Shown: positions 49,101 through 62,366 of the stretch, piece by piece
How the letters are laid out: each line of letters begins with the position of its first letter
How positions within the stretch are numbered: the stretch's first letter is position 1
DNA from: Impatiens glandulifera
Lineage: Eukaryota > Streptophyta > Magnoliopsida > Ericales > Balsaminaceae
Length of the DNA stretch: 64,000 nucleotides
NCBI RefSeq assembly: GCF_907164915.1
Contig: NC_061862.1
Coordinates: 63,986,228 to 64,050,227 of the forward strand
Direction of reading: 5' to 3'
The notes under the pieces: generated by a model
Told to the model about the DNA's origin: nothing
The model's database searches: none
Seen by the model: only the letters and a program-made list of their open reading frames with translations
Translations under genes and position numbers: made by a program

Positions 49101-49250
49101 GGAAGAAGGAAACTATGGATTCTGGAGATAGGTAAGGCTATGGCTTGCTTATAGTTGTTCATCAGCCGCATTTGGCACAGCAAAAGTATAGATACAAGAA
49201 GATTCAAGTAACTTTGTCTAGCTATGCTCAATTTCAAAACACTTTTTTTT
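46132..49250 (-). pseudogene. FAD/NAD(P)-binding oxidoreductase, copy C, 3'-truncated
   Basis: Start codon at 49171. Exons 1-10 are recognisable; exons 11-16 are absent because homology stops near 46132, at the fold-back element. Exon 1 (MRLMNNYKQAIALPISRIHS), exon 2 (VAVGGGAAGIFGAI), exon 3 (SGGGRCNVTNGHCF) and exon 4 (ALAQHYPRGNK) are intact. Exon 5 is the only unbroken version in the window (TEDDGRVFPVSN). Exon 7 has a 1-nt loss after DDAK-L, and exon 10 also lost a base. C therefore preserves ancestral sequence that A, B and D have lost, but it cannot make the full protein. Confidence 0.85.
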
Positions 49251-49256
49251 TTTATT

Positions 49257-52200
49257 TAAGTTACTAAAATGTATTTTTATTTATTTTAGTTGATGAATTA
49301 AGTGATTTGAATATTGAAATAATAGTTATACGATGATAATGGATTTTTTAACAATTAACCAAAGATCAAACAAGCTCAATCTAGATCTGTATATAAAATT
49401 TATTGGTCCAGTTTCTGTACCTCTCCCGCAAAGAATAGACGCGACTGAATTCGGCTCTCCATTGTGGTAAGAGAAATCTGAAAGAAAAATTAAGCATAAG
49501 AAGGTACAAATAAGGAAGCTAATTTTCCAGAATTTATTATTATCCAAAATTTCAAGTTTTAAGAACCTCCGACAATGGAACACCTCCTGCCGTGACAAAT
49601 TCATCCTTGTATTGGCCCTTCATCAAGAAAAATTGAACAAAAACAATTTACTTCTTTAGGAAGACGATGAATTCATATGATTAATAATATAGAGATTTGC
49701 ACCTTCCCAATCAATTTAAACGGGCACTGTTTCAGCATCAACGCAATAGAAAGTAGAGCTTTACTTGGAAAACTTGCCCATAAGATTTCTCCATCTAAAG
49801 CCTGAACAATAAGGATGAAAGCATTACTCCAAGATTGGATTTTTAAGCAGCAGAAAAATATCAAACCCGAAAAGAAAATGATTGGGAATTAAAAGAACCT
49901 CTTGATCAAGAATATATTTCCAGAATCTTTTCACAAGACCCAGTTCTGGAGGATATGAATTCAACACTTTTTGTCTCTGTATTGTCGAAATTTAGGAATT
50001 TATATAATAAACAAATTAAGCAACAATTCAACACTGATATTCATCTAAAACATCAAAAAAAATCAAATTGCCCTTATTTTTTCTGAAAGTATTTTGGTGA
50101 TCCAAATATTCCATTTTCTCTTCAAAAATAAAATTTTCAGCTCAAATTATTTTCTGTAGATAAATACTTATGGCTTGTTTGACAAGGATTATCCTAACAT
50201 CAAACAAACCCCAATTTCTCAGCATTTATTCTTCAATTCATTCAAGAAAAAGACAGGGTTCCAAATTTCTTAAATTACAATTCTTTTTTATTTTTAGAAA
50301 AATGAGAGCAAAATTTAAGATTACCACATGATGATTCTTATGTTGAACAAGAATTGACTTCACATCTTCAATTAAGATATCAGGAATAAAGTCAATCAAC
50401 AGCGTTCCTGCAACATTTTTCTCTTCAGTTCAAGGTGATAAAACCTAACAAGCAATTACTTCATGAATAAAGAAAATCCATTACCTTTGTATCCTGCGCT
50501 GAAAAGCTCACGGGCTCCCCAAGCAGATAACTTAAGGATTGCTGGTCCACTCAAACCCCAGTGGGTAATTAACATGGGTCCAACCTAAAATCCATCATAT
50601 TTTTATTAATGATATGCTTATTAGAAAATAGACTAAACTCAATACACCCTTTTAAAGCTATTTTGAAATCCACCATTAAACATAAACTATTGTCCTTTAT
50701 CAATATAATCCCTTCAACTATAAAACCATTTCAATACAAGTCTTTCTTAACTGACAATTTTAAACTATATTTTTTCGTTATAACTGTAAATAGAGTTCAT
50801 TGAAAAAATACCTTTAAAAGTTGCAGCTTAACAAGGGTTGATATTAAAACAGTCTCATAGTAAAAAGGCTTGTATAAAAAACTAATCATTTCAAAATTGA
50901 CGAATACTTTGCGGGCTTCTTATGGGTTTAATCTAGAAAATACTTGCAACCAAAGCATGCCTGTGAATGACGAGGTATGTTCTTCTCAACATTTTCTAGC
51001 TTTAACTTTGCTTTGACTTTATGGAATGTGACCTGGGCAAACACAATATATTACATACAAACTTACAAGTTAACATACACATCAAATGACAATAGATAGA
51101 CCAAGGATTGCGATAAGAATGATAAAATAAATAGATAGGGTGTAGATATATAATCCCAATAAACAAATTATGTTCCTTAACTTAACATTAAGCTAAAAAA
51201 TATGGCTTAATTCAATAAGTTATGGATGATTTAACTCAGTAATATAGTAAGATCATCCAAATTAATCAAATCACATCACTGTCCCGATAATAGTTCAACA
51301 TTTTATCAAAATCTTAGATATTTTCATTTGGTTTTACTTGGCATTTAATTTTCAAAATTTAATTCATTCGACGATTAAAATTCAATATTCAACAACTAAG
51401 TTTCAGTTTTGTCTCATCTCATCTCTTCTTCTATATTTTATACTAATACATGTTACAGTAACATCAAAGTTTTGCAATAAAACTACACTAAGCTCACAAC
51501 GATTTTTCTAACGCAGTTTTGTGATTATTCGTTTAAGAAAGAAAGGGAAAAACATGTATAATACCCCAGCCAAAGCTGCAAGTTTGGCATCATCAATCTT
51601 GAAACTGAATAGGCTCGGTACAAGTTCTACAATAGAATGATCAAGTTGGATAGCTAGATCATACCCCTGCAACAGGACAACTAGATGCATTTCAAAATTT
51701 GAACTGATTTTCCAAAAAAGTTGAACAACTAAAGAAAAAAAGGAAACCAGCTTGGAACTCCCACTGGCTATTAATACATAATCAGCCTCAATATATTTCA
51801 CAAGATCAGCAGTTCGCTTCTCAATCTTCACAAGGAATTTCCCACCAGAAGCGGTTGAGACTGATGTAACAGATCTACCAGTCTGCAATGAAACTGGTGA
51901 GTCTATATCAGGCCTTAATTATACACAAAGGTTAGAGGGCCAATTCAAATATAGTTTCAACAACCAAACTATTGAGGTAATTTGATAAACTAGACTTTAC
52001 CTTATTCTCTGCTTCAGTAAGAAGGCAACCCACTACTGATCAATATGAATTGTTACTGACTGGAAATACCCTTCATCATCTTCAGTCTAATAAGGCAAAA
52101 CAGTATTTTGATAATTATCTCCAGAAATATGAACAAACAACTGGATTACCATTACTCGAGCCCTAGAAAGTATTGAAGATAACTATAACTCATTAGTACT

Positions 52201-54640
52201 GGATCCACGGAGTTTGTGAGGATGCATGTTATAGATAGCTTAGGCAAACAATTAGATCACCACAATCCAAAATGTTAGTACTGGCCCATTTGGAAATACT
52301 TTTTGGAGTTGAATTTGGACAAGAAACATCAAACAATGTCCTTATAATCACTTATTTTTGTCAATTGACAATTATCTAATTCAAATGTTGATTTAGTTGA
52401 GATAAAGATAATATTCTGCGACAAAACTTAATCACACATGTATTCATAAATGTAGTAATGATTTCTCGTCCAAATTCAAATTTAAACTCAGACCCAGATT
52501 CAGTTTCAAAAAGTGTTTCCACCACATGAGAGAATAGATTGATTGAAGTTAAAATCAAAACCTTGAGCTCCACTCCATGGTCGGAGAACCAGGACATGGT
52601 ATCCTTTGGACCATGCAATTTGAAGAAAAGCCCTCTGAATTCCTTGTTACCCCTAGGATAATGTTGTGCCAAAGCCTACAAAATTTCTCAGATCTTTCAA
52701 ACTGGAATGAAATGACTAATAAATACCCTTAAACTCCAAAAAATCACGACTTATCTCACTTACCCAGTTATCAAAACAATGCCCATTTGTTACATTGCAT
52801 CGACCCCCATCTGAAATTTTAACCTAGTACGAGAATTCCCACGCCAGTTGATATACATTATTTATAATACGGCTGTCATCTTAACTAAATACTTATAAAA
52901 ATGATACCTTGGACAAGGGTTTTCCTTTCTCAATAACAGTCACTTTCAGATTAGGGGCTAATGATTTAGCCTTAATTGCTCCAAATATTCCGGCGGCCCC
53001 GCCACCAACGACCACCAAAAGCTCTCCATTTCCCTAGCACAAAACGGTTAAGAGAGAGACAACGGGGGGGGAGGAAGATTATAGTGACGAAGCTTACTTA
53101 CTTGCTCTGGTGATGAGAAATTAAGATACTTGTCCTTGGGAAGAAGGAAACTATGGATTTTGGAGATAGGTAAGGCTATGGCTTGCTTATAGTTGTTCAT
53201 CAGCCGCATTTGGCACAGCAAAAGTAAAGATAGGCCTTCTTCTTGTAAGGTTTTTTATTTAATCTTATACTTTCAAACAATCACTTTTCACCGATCATAT
53301 CACTTATTTCATTAACCAAAATACTAAAATAACCTCTATTTTAAATTATTATTTAGAAAAAAGCTCACTTTTTAGACGTATATACTTATACAACTAACTC
53401 AACTTAAACGTATGTACTAATAAAAAATCATTTAAACGGTACTATCAAAAATCGGCTCATTTAGCCTCTTTTATTTTAGTAACCATGGTTAACTTTTATT
53501 TTTAAATCTATATATTTATTAATTAAATATTAATATATTTTATCTCTCTTTCTTTTTCATTTATTACTAATAAATGAATCCTATACTTTTATCTTTTTTA
53601 TAATTTTTTATTATTTTTATATGAGTATTTATGATTGATTATTTTAATTTTATTTTATATATACGAGCATTCATCATTAATTATTTTAATTTTATATTTC
53701 TTCTTTTTTTATATATTTTTTTATATTCACATTAATTATTAATTATTTTAAAATTGTTTGATCACAATAATTGAATATAACAATCAAAATTCTTTCAACA
53801 AAATTTTTTTTAACACAAAAATAAATTAATTAAGAATTGAATAATAATAAAAACTCATTCATCAAACACTAAAAAAGTAATAATCAAATATTAGACAAAA
53901 CAATTCCTTTACTAATATAAGTTGTGAATAAAAATTAAATAAAAATTATTATTTTCATTTTTATTTATACTAAACTAAATAAGAAAAAACCCTTTTTTAT
54001 TTTTATTATATTAAATTAAAAAAAAAAACTTTCAAACAAATATTAAAGTAAAACATAAAACTCATAAATAAGTTGTTAATTTTTTTTTAAAAAATGAAAA
54101 TTTAAGAAATATGAGAAATAAAAACTAATAAAAAAAAGATGAAATATAAAAGTGAAATTAATATTAAAATAATAAAAAAATTAATAATAAAATAAATTAC
54201 CTTGTTTAATTAATGGAAAAAAGAGAGAAAATATATTAATATTTAATTAATAAATATATAAATTTAAAAATAAAAGTTAACCATGGTTATTAGTACATAC
54301 GTCTAAGTGAGCTAGTTATACAAGTATATACGTCTAAGTGAGCTTTTTTCCTTATTATTTTTATTTTATTTATATATATCAATACTCTTTAAGTCTTTTT
54401 ACCAAAAATAATCATCATTTTCACAAAATTATTAACCATTATTATTTTTCTCTCTCCAGGTTATTCAAATAACCCCAATCCGAAAAAGGCCATACAAGAA
54501 GATTCAAGTAACTTTGTATAGCTATGCTCAATTTTAAAACACTTTTTTTTATTTATTATTATCTAAGTTGTCTAGCTAGGCTCAATTTCAAAATATTATT
54601 TATTTATTATTATCTAAGTTTTTTTTTTGTCTTTTAGAAT
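49257..54640 (-). pseudogene. FAD/NAD(P)-binding oxidoreductase, copy D, 3'-truncated, split by insertion upstream
   Basis: Start codon at 53209. Exons 1-14 are present (the last, ISLTTMESRIQSRLFFAGE, near 49480-49424). The final two exons are replaced by the 5' end of copy C at a junction near 49256-49262. Exons 1, 2 and 3 read open. Exon 5 carries the 1-nt loss and TAG shared with A and B. Exon 7 (YDLAIQLDHSIVELVPSLFS) and the later exons are mostly open. The 5' flank is interrupted at 53233-54491 by a transposon-like insertion and resumes at 54492-54640 with the duplicated ~65-bp unit shared with copy B. Confidence 0.85.
53233..54491. mobile_element. GGCC-ended transposon-like insertion with 3-bp target duplication
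   Basis: The ends read GGCCTTCTTC (53233) and its near complement ending in GGCC (54488-54491). They are flanked by ATA on both sides (53230-53232, 54492-54494). Copy C and copy B have the uninterrupted AGATACAAG-type site. Inside are long inverted arms (about 53355-53560 and 54195-54360, with GTTAACCATGGTTA-type words and AGACGTATAT). The GGCC ends and 3-bp duplication fit a PIF/Harbinger (Tourist-like) non-autonomous element. No transposase frame was seen. Confidence 0.75.
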
Positions 54641-55479
54641 TTTGATTAGTAAGGATTAAAATCACCCTTTGAAATATAATTCAACTGAATTATCTCGTTT
54701 TAGACGATTTTTTTCGGTTGTCGCGTTTGGGATGATTTTTACCTGAAATTGAACGGAATAGGCGGAGATAAATAATTGAAGTACGATGTGATAAATAAAA
54801 ACAAAACAAATATTTATAAATGGATCATATTAATAAAAATGGACTCTGGGTAAGTCCAATTGCAACTAGGGATGGCAATGGGGCGGTTCGGGGCAGAGAA
54901 TGCATTTATCGTTCCCGCACCGTTTTAATTTCGAGGATTTTTTTAATACCATTCCCGCCCCGTTCGGTTTTTTCGGTTTCGGGGAATCCCGCGGGGCACC
55001 GTTAATAATTCCTTAATTTTTTTTAAATTTATTTTAAGATAAAATGAGTATAACATTTATCTCAAATAAATTTTATTTTGTTTTGGGCATTAACCTTAAT
55101 TAATTAAATTTTAATTATTATAATAATTAATCTAATTAATTTATTTAGGTTAATGATTTTGATTTTATTTATTTAAAATTAAATTAAACAATTATTTTAA
55201 TTTGATAAAAATGATCGGTGATTATTTTAAATAGATAAAAAAAAAATTTGATAAAAATATATTGATATATATAAATAAAATAAATAACAAATTAAAAGAA
55301 TATATATTTTAATTAATAAATTAAATAATTAAATGAATAAGAAAATAAATGAAATAATATTAGTTATTTAAATTATTTAAATAACCCAAAGAACACGGAC
55401 TAAGTACAATTAGATTATAGAAACTTTGGGACACCAATCATATGCTACACAATCCCTTAATTCACCGTATATTTAATTT
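54641..55479. other. Intergenic DNA with GC-rich transposon-end-like patch
   Basis: AT-rich except 54866-55012, which begins CTAGGGATGGCAATGGGGCG and contains CGTTCCCGC/CCCGCCCCG words. This pattern recurs at ends of hAT-like elements in dicots. No second end or target duplication was identified. Confidence 0.4.
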
Positions 55480-55760
55480 TAGGAAAATTGTTGATATAAA
55501 TAACAATTAAAATGAATGTAGATTAATTAAATAGTTATTATCTAATTGAAAAATAGATTAGGGTTAGATGATTTTAATCTTAAAACAAGTCTACTTCAAA
55601 ATGACTTCCCCACCCTTTCTTTGACAAAGACTCCACCAAACAATATATACTTTGCAATTTTTGTAAATAAGTCAAAATAATTCGTTTCAACATTTCAATT
55701 TCAATCTGTATAGTGTGAATTTTGGTGATAGTTTGTGCAGTTGAATATCAGTGCTTTTTT
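55480..55760 (+). repeat. Diverged copy of the palindrome's inner-edge sequence
   Basis: Resembles 28360-28590 (and its mirror): ATTAAATAGnTAnnATCTAATTG, CAATTTTTGTAAATAAGTC and TTTTGGTGAnAnTTTnTGCAG occur in the same order. It lies upstream of FAD copy D as the left arm's inner edge lies upstream of copy B, so the two regions share ancestry. Confidence 0.6.
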
Positions 55761-55827
55761 AATTCCTTTCTCCCGGTGTCTTAATATGCACATAAACTGT
55801 ATGATTTTTTTTTATACAAACTCTGAT

Positions 55828-55858
<31 letters not shown>

Positions 55859-56239
55859 TGGTTAAACTATAAATAAATAAAACTACAATGTAAAAAAATC
55901 CTGCCAACTAAAAAGTTTGTTTCTTTCTTTTACAAAATAATGCATTAGCATCAAGAAAAAACAATTCATTTATTGATTTAAAAAACTAGTAAAATTAATC
56001 TTTACTAAAAACAAATAAGGGGCCTTGCCCATTTTAAAAATGTAGTTTTATAAGATTCTTTAAATTTTGACACATTTGTTAATAAAGGTTTTGAAGCTCT
56101 AAACAAATATAAATATCAAAAGACTATCGAATAAAAATTTTCTTAACAAAAATCTAAAAAATTTGGCTTAATCAAACATTATAGATTTAAGAATAATGTT
56201 CTTTATATTATTCAAAATTAATCAAATATCATAGCTTTA
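55761..56239. other. AT-rich DNA, no gene seen
   Basis: Contains a (TA)n run near 55831-55854. No coding similarity. Confidence 0.6.
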
Positions 56240-56335
56240 TTAGTTGCCCTTGTTTTTTCTAAGAGTATTTTGAGGATCAAAATATTCCAATTTCTCTTCA
56301 AAAATAAAATTTTCAGCTCACATTATTATTTGTAG
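56240..56335 (-). pseudogene. Fragment of FAD oxidoreductase intron 10
   Basis: Clear match to 50070-50160 in copy D (shared CTTCAAAAATAAAATTTTCA and flanking words), same strand. It ends abruptly at a different repeat at 56336. It is a fifth trace of the FAD gene in the window. Confidence 0.7.
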
Positions 56336-56620
56336 CGGCTCTCGTTAATAACTTAAAATGTTCTTCAAGAACAGCGCTGACGCTCTCGGTAACATTAATT
56401 TAAAGTATTCGCTGAGAGTCGTTCATTGCTCTCGGTTATAATATATCTCCAAGAACTGCATATGCCATCATAAATATTTTTTTTTCTTTTCACCGACAGC
56501 TGTATCACCGAGACGCTGCGAGAGCATTAATTGCTCTCAGTGAATATTATCACCGAAGACATGTTGCCTTCTCCAAGGATTTTTACTCTCCTTAAAAATT
56601 AAACTTTTACTAGTGGAGCG
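56336..56620. mobile_element. Fragment of transposon with repeated CTCTCGGT/ACCGAGAG words
   Basis: Multiple alternating GCTCTCG and CGAGAGC words, including GAGAGCATTAATTGCTCTC at 56531-56549, give it strong fold-back potential. It interrupts the FAD intron fragment. Similar sequences are common in plant DNA-transposon ends; the superfamily was not assigned. Confidence 0.5.
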
Positions 56621-58575
56621 TCTTCCTTTATTATCGGGTACTCAGAGTCTTTCTCTTGTTTTAGAAAAGAAAACAACACTAATGAGCGAAACTCTTAGAT
56701 TATTTTAACACTACGACAAACGCATACCCATAATTACTTTTCAACTGTAATCAATCAACAAACCCAAAATACGCCATATTATCCATTTTATCGCTTTCTT
56801 CTTCCAAAAAACGCAAATATGCATTGTTACCGTTCATAAACCCAAAAGTTTGTTTAATATGTAAAAAGGTCAAATATGCATGGTTATTGTTCATAAATTA
56901 CCCAAAAGTTTGTTTAATACGTAAAAAGGTCTTTAAAGTTTAAGAAGCTTTTATTTGGATATTTAATTTTTTTATATTCAAACATTAATTTGGTCATTTA
57001 ACATTTAATTTAAGTGATTTTTTATATGATTTATTTTTATGTTTAATTTTTATCCTATATATTTTTTTTTTGTTAATATTTGTTTTATATATCACCTCAA
57101 GGGTCCATTCCTAGACTGGGCTCGGTCCGCACTTGGGTGGGTTTGATGTCTGGTCCAGATCTAGGATCAATTACTTTGCACTGGGCATTTTATTTATTTA
57201 GTTTTTCAAATCAAAAGTCTATCAAATAAAATAATAATAATTTTTTTGGAAAACGGTTAAAACCATTTCAATAAAATCTCAAAAGTGGGAGGGTCAAAAA
57301 TCAAAGATAGACAAACCCTAACTATGATTAAGGATGACAATCAAAAACACCCTAAAAAAACTGATGAGTAACATTCATACATTCTAAAAAATATAGATTA
57401 CAAACAGAAAAGATTTCATTCAAACCTAACCATCCCAACTTGAGATTTTCGCATTCCATCTATTTTTATTGAGATGCATTCTTTCCCTTCCCCTTTCTCT
57501 TTCTCTTCCTCTTCCTCTAACGATAAAATGAGATTGTATTGAAGATGATGATGAGTATTGTTGATTCTCATTTTGAATTCTCTCTTTGTACGAGCCCGTT
57601 CTGATTTGATAGAAATAATATTATTTATGAGAATTTCAGGACTTTTACCTTTGTTATCTTTGTAGACACTCATTTTCACCCCCAATTTTATAGTTTATGT
57701 TTTTATTAAATCTGAGCCTATAAAATATTTTGAATTCATTCACGGGCTCATTGCACGATTTATTTTAAAGATGATTATTTTTAGAATAATTGAGTTTCGA
57801 AAATAATTAATTTTAGATTCTTAATAAGTTAAGGTAGTAATTTGTCTATGTTACAACACTTAGAGAAATTATTATACTTAGAATATTTAGGATTTTATTT
57901 AATTAATTACTTGAGTATTTAAAATATATATTATACAAAATATGTATTAACGTTTTTTTATAAAAGTTTGTTAGATTAATTGTTAGGTTAGTTTGTTAGA
58001 TTAGGTTTTGTAATTTAATTATTTCATTAATTAGTTAGTATTTTATTATAATTAGAATTGTTCCTTAGAAATAAGAATAATTAATAATAATAAAATTACT
58101 TTCTTTAATTGTTTGTTTTAATTTTTTTTTGTGGGATAAAGGAAATGGGTCAATCCAAGATCCACGCAAGATCTGGACCAGATTTATGAATAGGGCCAAG
58201 AAGATCCAAATCAAAGGCAAGTCAACCCGAAGTAAGGCCAAGGAAATGATCCAATTGACGGATCCGACCGATGACCCGACTAATTGACCGACCCATGCCC
58301 AAGATTCGGCCCATAAAATCAAATGCTAAAAAAATATTAGGTGAAGGCAGCAGTCACCTTCTTGATGGTGACAACCACAAATCTTGAAATGTCGATCCTA
58401 TGTGGGTAAAAGAAAGAAAGGGAAGATTCACAAAAAAAAATGGGAAGAAGTTGCAAGAAAGAAAGTTTCAACCGTGTGTGGAAGAAAAGATGGAAGGCTT
58501 GGTAATTTTTTTTATTAAAAATTAAAATGACCAAGTATTATATCATTATTATTTAAAGCTTAAATCCTATTGGAT
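56621..58575. other. Intergenic DNA with no supported gene
   Basis: Near-duplicate short segments occur at 56811-56880 and 56881-56935 (GCAAATATGCAT... and CCCAAAAGTTTGTTTAATA). C/G-richer patches at 57100-57180 and 58140-58320 share TCTGGTCCAGATC-like words. An 89-codon minus frame at 57416-57685 is E-rich and unrecognised. Confidence 0.5.
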
Positions 58576-58580
58576 ATTAC

Positions 58581-59040
58581 TGTTAGAATTATCTTAATTA
58601 GATCCTAATTTAATGTGTGAAATTAAAATCTGAATGTTGAGGAAGCGTACCTTAATTAATCGCATGAATCTTCTCTTTCCTTGTAATAGAAAATGTCTTT
58701 AATCTTTGACTTTCTTTATGTGTAATGGTTCTTCCATTTGATGAGTAAGTAAATAAGTTTCTCTCTTTGTTGATGGGGACGCAAAGGAGAATTGACGTTA
58801 CTTGGGACCATTACCATTACATATAACCAACAATAAGTTAGTTATTATAGTTTAACAATTTCTAATTTAGCCCCTTCATAAAATTAGAAATGTCACTTAG
58901 GTATCCTCACTTTATATTCATGACAAATACGCCCATAAGCCATAAACTTAATTTCACATTAGATCACATTATTTTGGCTTATATTAAATATGACATATGC
59001 ACAATTATTTATTATACAAGTGACCCTAAAAATTTCAACA
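58581..59040 (-). repeat. LTR (3' LTR in element orientation)
   Basis: 460 bp, starting TGTTAGAATT and ending TTTCAACA on the plus strand. Compared with the other LTR it has a ~15-bp difference near 58625 and scattered substitutions (roughly 96% alike), so insertion was not very recent. Confidence 0.9.
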
Positions 59041-61278
59041 ATCTCCCACTAGGTCACGTATGTACAAAAATAAATGTATCAACCATAATGCGCCTGAAGT
59101 TTTATGTCATCTCAATCATATGTTGTATAAACAATTTTATCAATTAAACATATCAATATAGGACCAAAGAGCTCGTCGTTGTATTTAAGCACAACTAGAC
59201 CCAACAATGATCACATAAATCAATACAATTAATTGACAAATCATATCATGAATGTGAGGAATGAAAATTCCATGCAAGGTGATCTTTTCATGTCAATTTT
59301 CAACTGGTCCTACTTAACTTTAGTGAGATCATACTTTAAACATAATTATACAAAGTGTAATGAACTGAATAATACTTAAGTTCTTATCAGAATAAAAACT
59401 TTATAAATATCTATAAAATAATTAAACTGGAAGATGTCAAAATTACAAACTTCCACTGAAGTTAGAGATCGTTGATCTCTATAACACTCATACGAGCAAC
59501 ATCCTCATGAAAGACACTGAACGATAAACCCTTTATCAAGAGGTTCATAACCATAGAGTTTGTACATAAATATTTTATAGAAATCTATCCACTTTGTATC
59601 ATTTCTTTCATAACAATAAACTTGATGTCAATATTACTTAATTTGATGCCTAGTAACATGTCATAAATTCCGCTTTAATAGTGGATGACATCATAAGTGT
59701 TTGTTTGACACTTCTTTAAGAAATGAAAAAACTAGCTATCGAAAATTATAACTCGAAGTGGATTTCATACTATTTTGACATCCCGTAATATCGGAGTCAG
59801 AATACTCAATGATCTCAAGACTTTCCGACTTTCTATATGTGAGCATTTAATTCTTAGTTCTTTTCAAATATCTCGTAAGTATTGGCTACTTAATGTCAAG
59901 CAAAATTTGTGACAAACAAAATGTCACCCATATATAAAACCATAAATAGACGTTTACTCTCACTGAACTTGTGATACACAAATAATCAATTAAATTCACC
60001 TCAAAACCAAAAGAGAGAATTGTTATTTTGTGAAATTTGTGGTATCACTAACGAGATTCTTCCGTAAGTCTATATATGAATTTCTTTAATTTGCAAACCA
60101 TATTAATTTGGTCTCTCGACACAAAGTTTTCTCACTGCACTAAATTGTTTTTCAATGTCTCTATTAAAAAATCCCTTAACATTTATTATGGTGTATATCA
60201 AAATATGGAACGAGTACCATAAATTGTTCTTAAAGAGTAATTCAATTAAACTGGATTGTCATAAAGACACTTGATTTTGAGGTTGTTGAGTTTGTACTTA
60301 ATGAATTTGATCAATATTGTCTTGTTGCTCTTGATTTTTGAACATTATCATCAATATCAATAAAATCCTTATCAATGTCAAAAACACTTGAGATATAAAT
60401 CAAATCTTCCACAATAGGAATTATTGATCTAAATCATTTTTAAAGACACAATCATTTCTCTCCTCAAAAAAATATTGCAGTCTCGTCTAAAAAAAAACTA
60501 TCTTTATCTCGACATAATAAAAAATTATAGCCCTTAATCACTTAGAATATTTAATAAAATAGTTGCTCACATTTATAAACTTAAGTAACAATTAAATTCA
60601 AATAATGATTTATCCCATCTCAAAATACTTAATGCAACATTAATATCAAGTCTTTGGACAATAATATTAATTGCTAATAGTATTTTGATGTAATGATCAA
60701 ACATTAATAATAAGACATGTCAAATAATCAATCTATCTTTGGATGGATTAATTATTCACATGAATAAGACTTTATAATTATTACATATTTATCATCACAA
60801 GTATTAATGCAATTCTGTCAATTAATTATCAGCCTTTGGGCCAAATAATATAATCACATGAATTACACAATACTACCATTCAAAATTGTCTTGAATTAAT
60901 TTCAACAAACATTGTGAGTGATTATTTGTATCAATCAATACAATCAAAATAATGAACAATAATATCATTATTTTAAATTTAAATGTCATATTGTATAACC
61001 CAAATCAATAATATATATTTTTCCAAAGAAACATATAATTTATTTTATTATAAAAAATAAAATTATACCGTAAGCCAAATCATACTTCTTGAATTTGAAT
61101 TTTGTAATGTCTCTTATTAATTAAATTAAATTAAATAATAAACCATCTAAGATTTATTTGACCAAATTTCAAATATTCTTATTATTAAAATCCAATTATT
61201 CATTAATTTATTAATAATCAACCACCTTAATCTTTTAATCCTAAAAGGAAGGATATAATTAAATTTTATTATATATTG

Positions 61279-61282
<4 letters not shown>

Positions 61283-61352
<70 letters not shown>
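61283..61352. repeat. Long (TA)n microsatellite
   Basis: About 70 bp of almost pure TA. Others lie at 61980-62008, 62027-62042 and 62236-62261 in the same element. Confidence 0.9.
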
Positions 61353-61354
<2 letters not shown>

Positions 61355-61447
61355 CCTTAAACATTATTATTTAATTCTCTTTTGATTTATAATATATATT
61401 ATATATTATTTAATCCCTTAACAACAAATATCAACAGTCAATTTAAA

Positions 61448-61580
61448 ACGGTCAATTTAAAACAGAGAATTTCTCCCGAGAAAATTTAAATTAAAACAGA
61501 GAATTTCTCCATTTAACGAGAAAATCTAAACTAAAACATAGAATTTCTCCATTTAACGAGAAAATCTAAACCAAAATATA
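61448..61580. repeat. Short tandem repeat inside the LTR element
   Basis: Three units of about 45 bp around AGAATTTCTCC followed by GAGAAAAT. GAGAA and TTCTC can pair within each unit. Confidence 0.75.
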
Positions 61581-61975
61581 GTTATCCATAAATCTAGTAA
61601 ACATTATTAAATAACATCATTTAACCGTTCATAAATATTTGAAGAATTTAAATATTCATAAATCTATAAATTTAATCGTTCTAAATATCATATATATAGA
61701 ACTTAACCGAGAGAATCTAAGTATCCATAAATTTTCTAAATATCCATAAATTTATGATAAATCTTTATATTTCGTACTCAATTATTCTGTATTATCAAAA
61801 ATTCAATTATCTATACATTCCGAAATCATGAGAAAAAATTCAAATATTCATTTCATGATCTTATCTTAATCATGGTATTAAATTCAAATATCCCTTAATC
61901 TATCATCAATTTTCATATTTTTATGATAGACTTCATAAAATTTAATTTTAATTCAGAATATATAAATCTTGAAAG

Positions 61976-62007
<32 letters not shown>

Positions 62008-62231
62008 TTCAGATTAAAATTTTAAAATATATATATATATATATTCTTCATCAAATTGATTGACAAAATCAATATATATTACTAGTGATTTGAAATTATC
62101 AAAACCAATATATATAATCCGAAAACTAAATATCCCTAAATCTAGGGATCTTATGAAATAATTCAAATATCTCGCATCAATCTTCATGATATATCCTATA
62201 ATCTTAATTTAAAAATATATCAATATTAATG

Positions 62232-62264
<33 letters not shown>

Positions 62265-62366
62265 CCGATTTAAAATTTCATATCTAAAATATATATATTC
62301 TTTGAAATTATCATAAATTCATGCATATATATCTTAAACCAACAAAATGATATAAAATCTACCAAT

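Noticed and set aside
57416..57685. 89-codon minus-strand E-rich frame as a gene
   Set aside because: Driven by a CT-rich run; no recognisable domain or supporting context.
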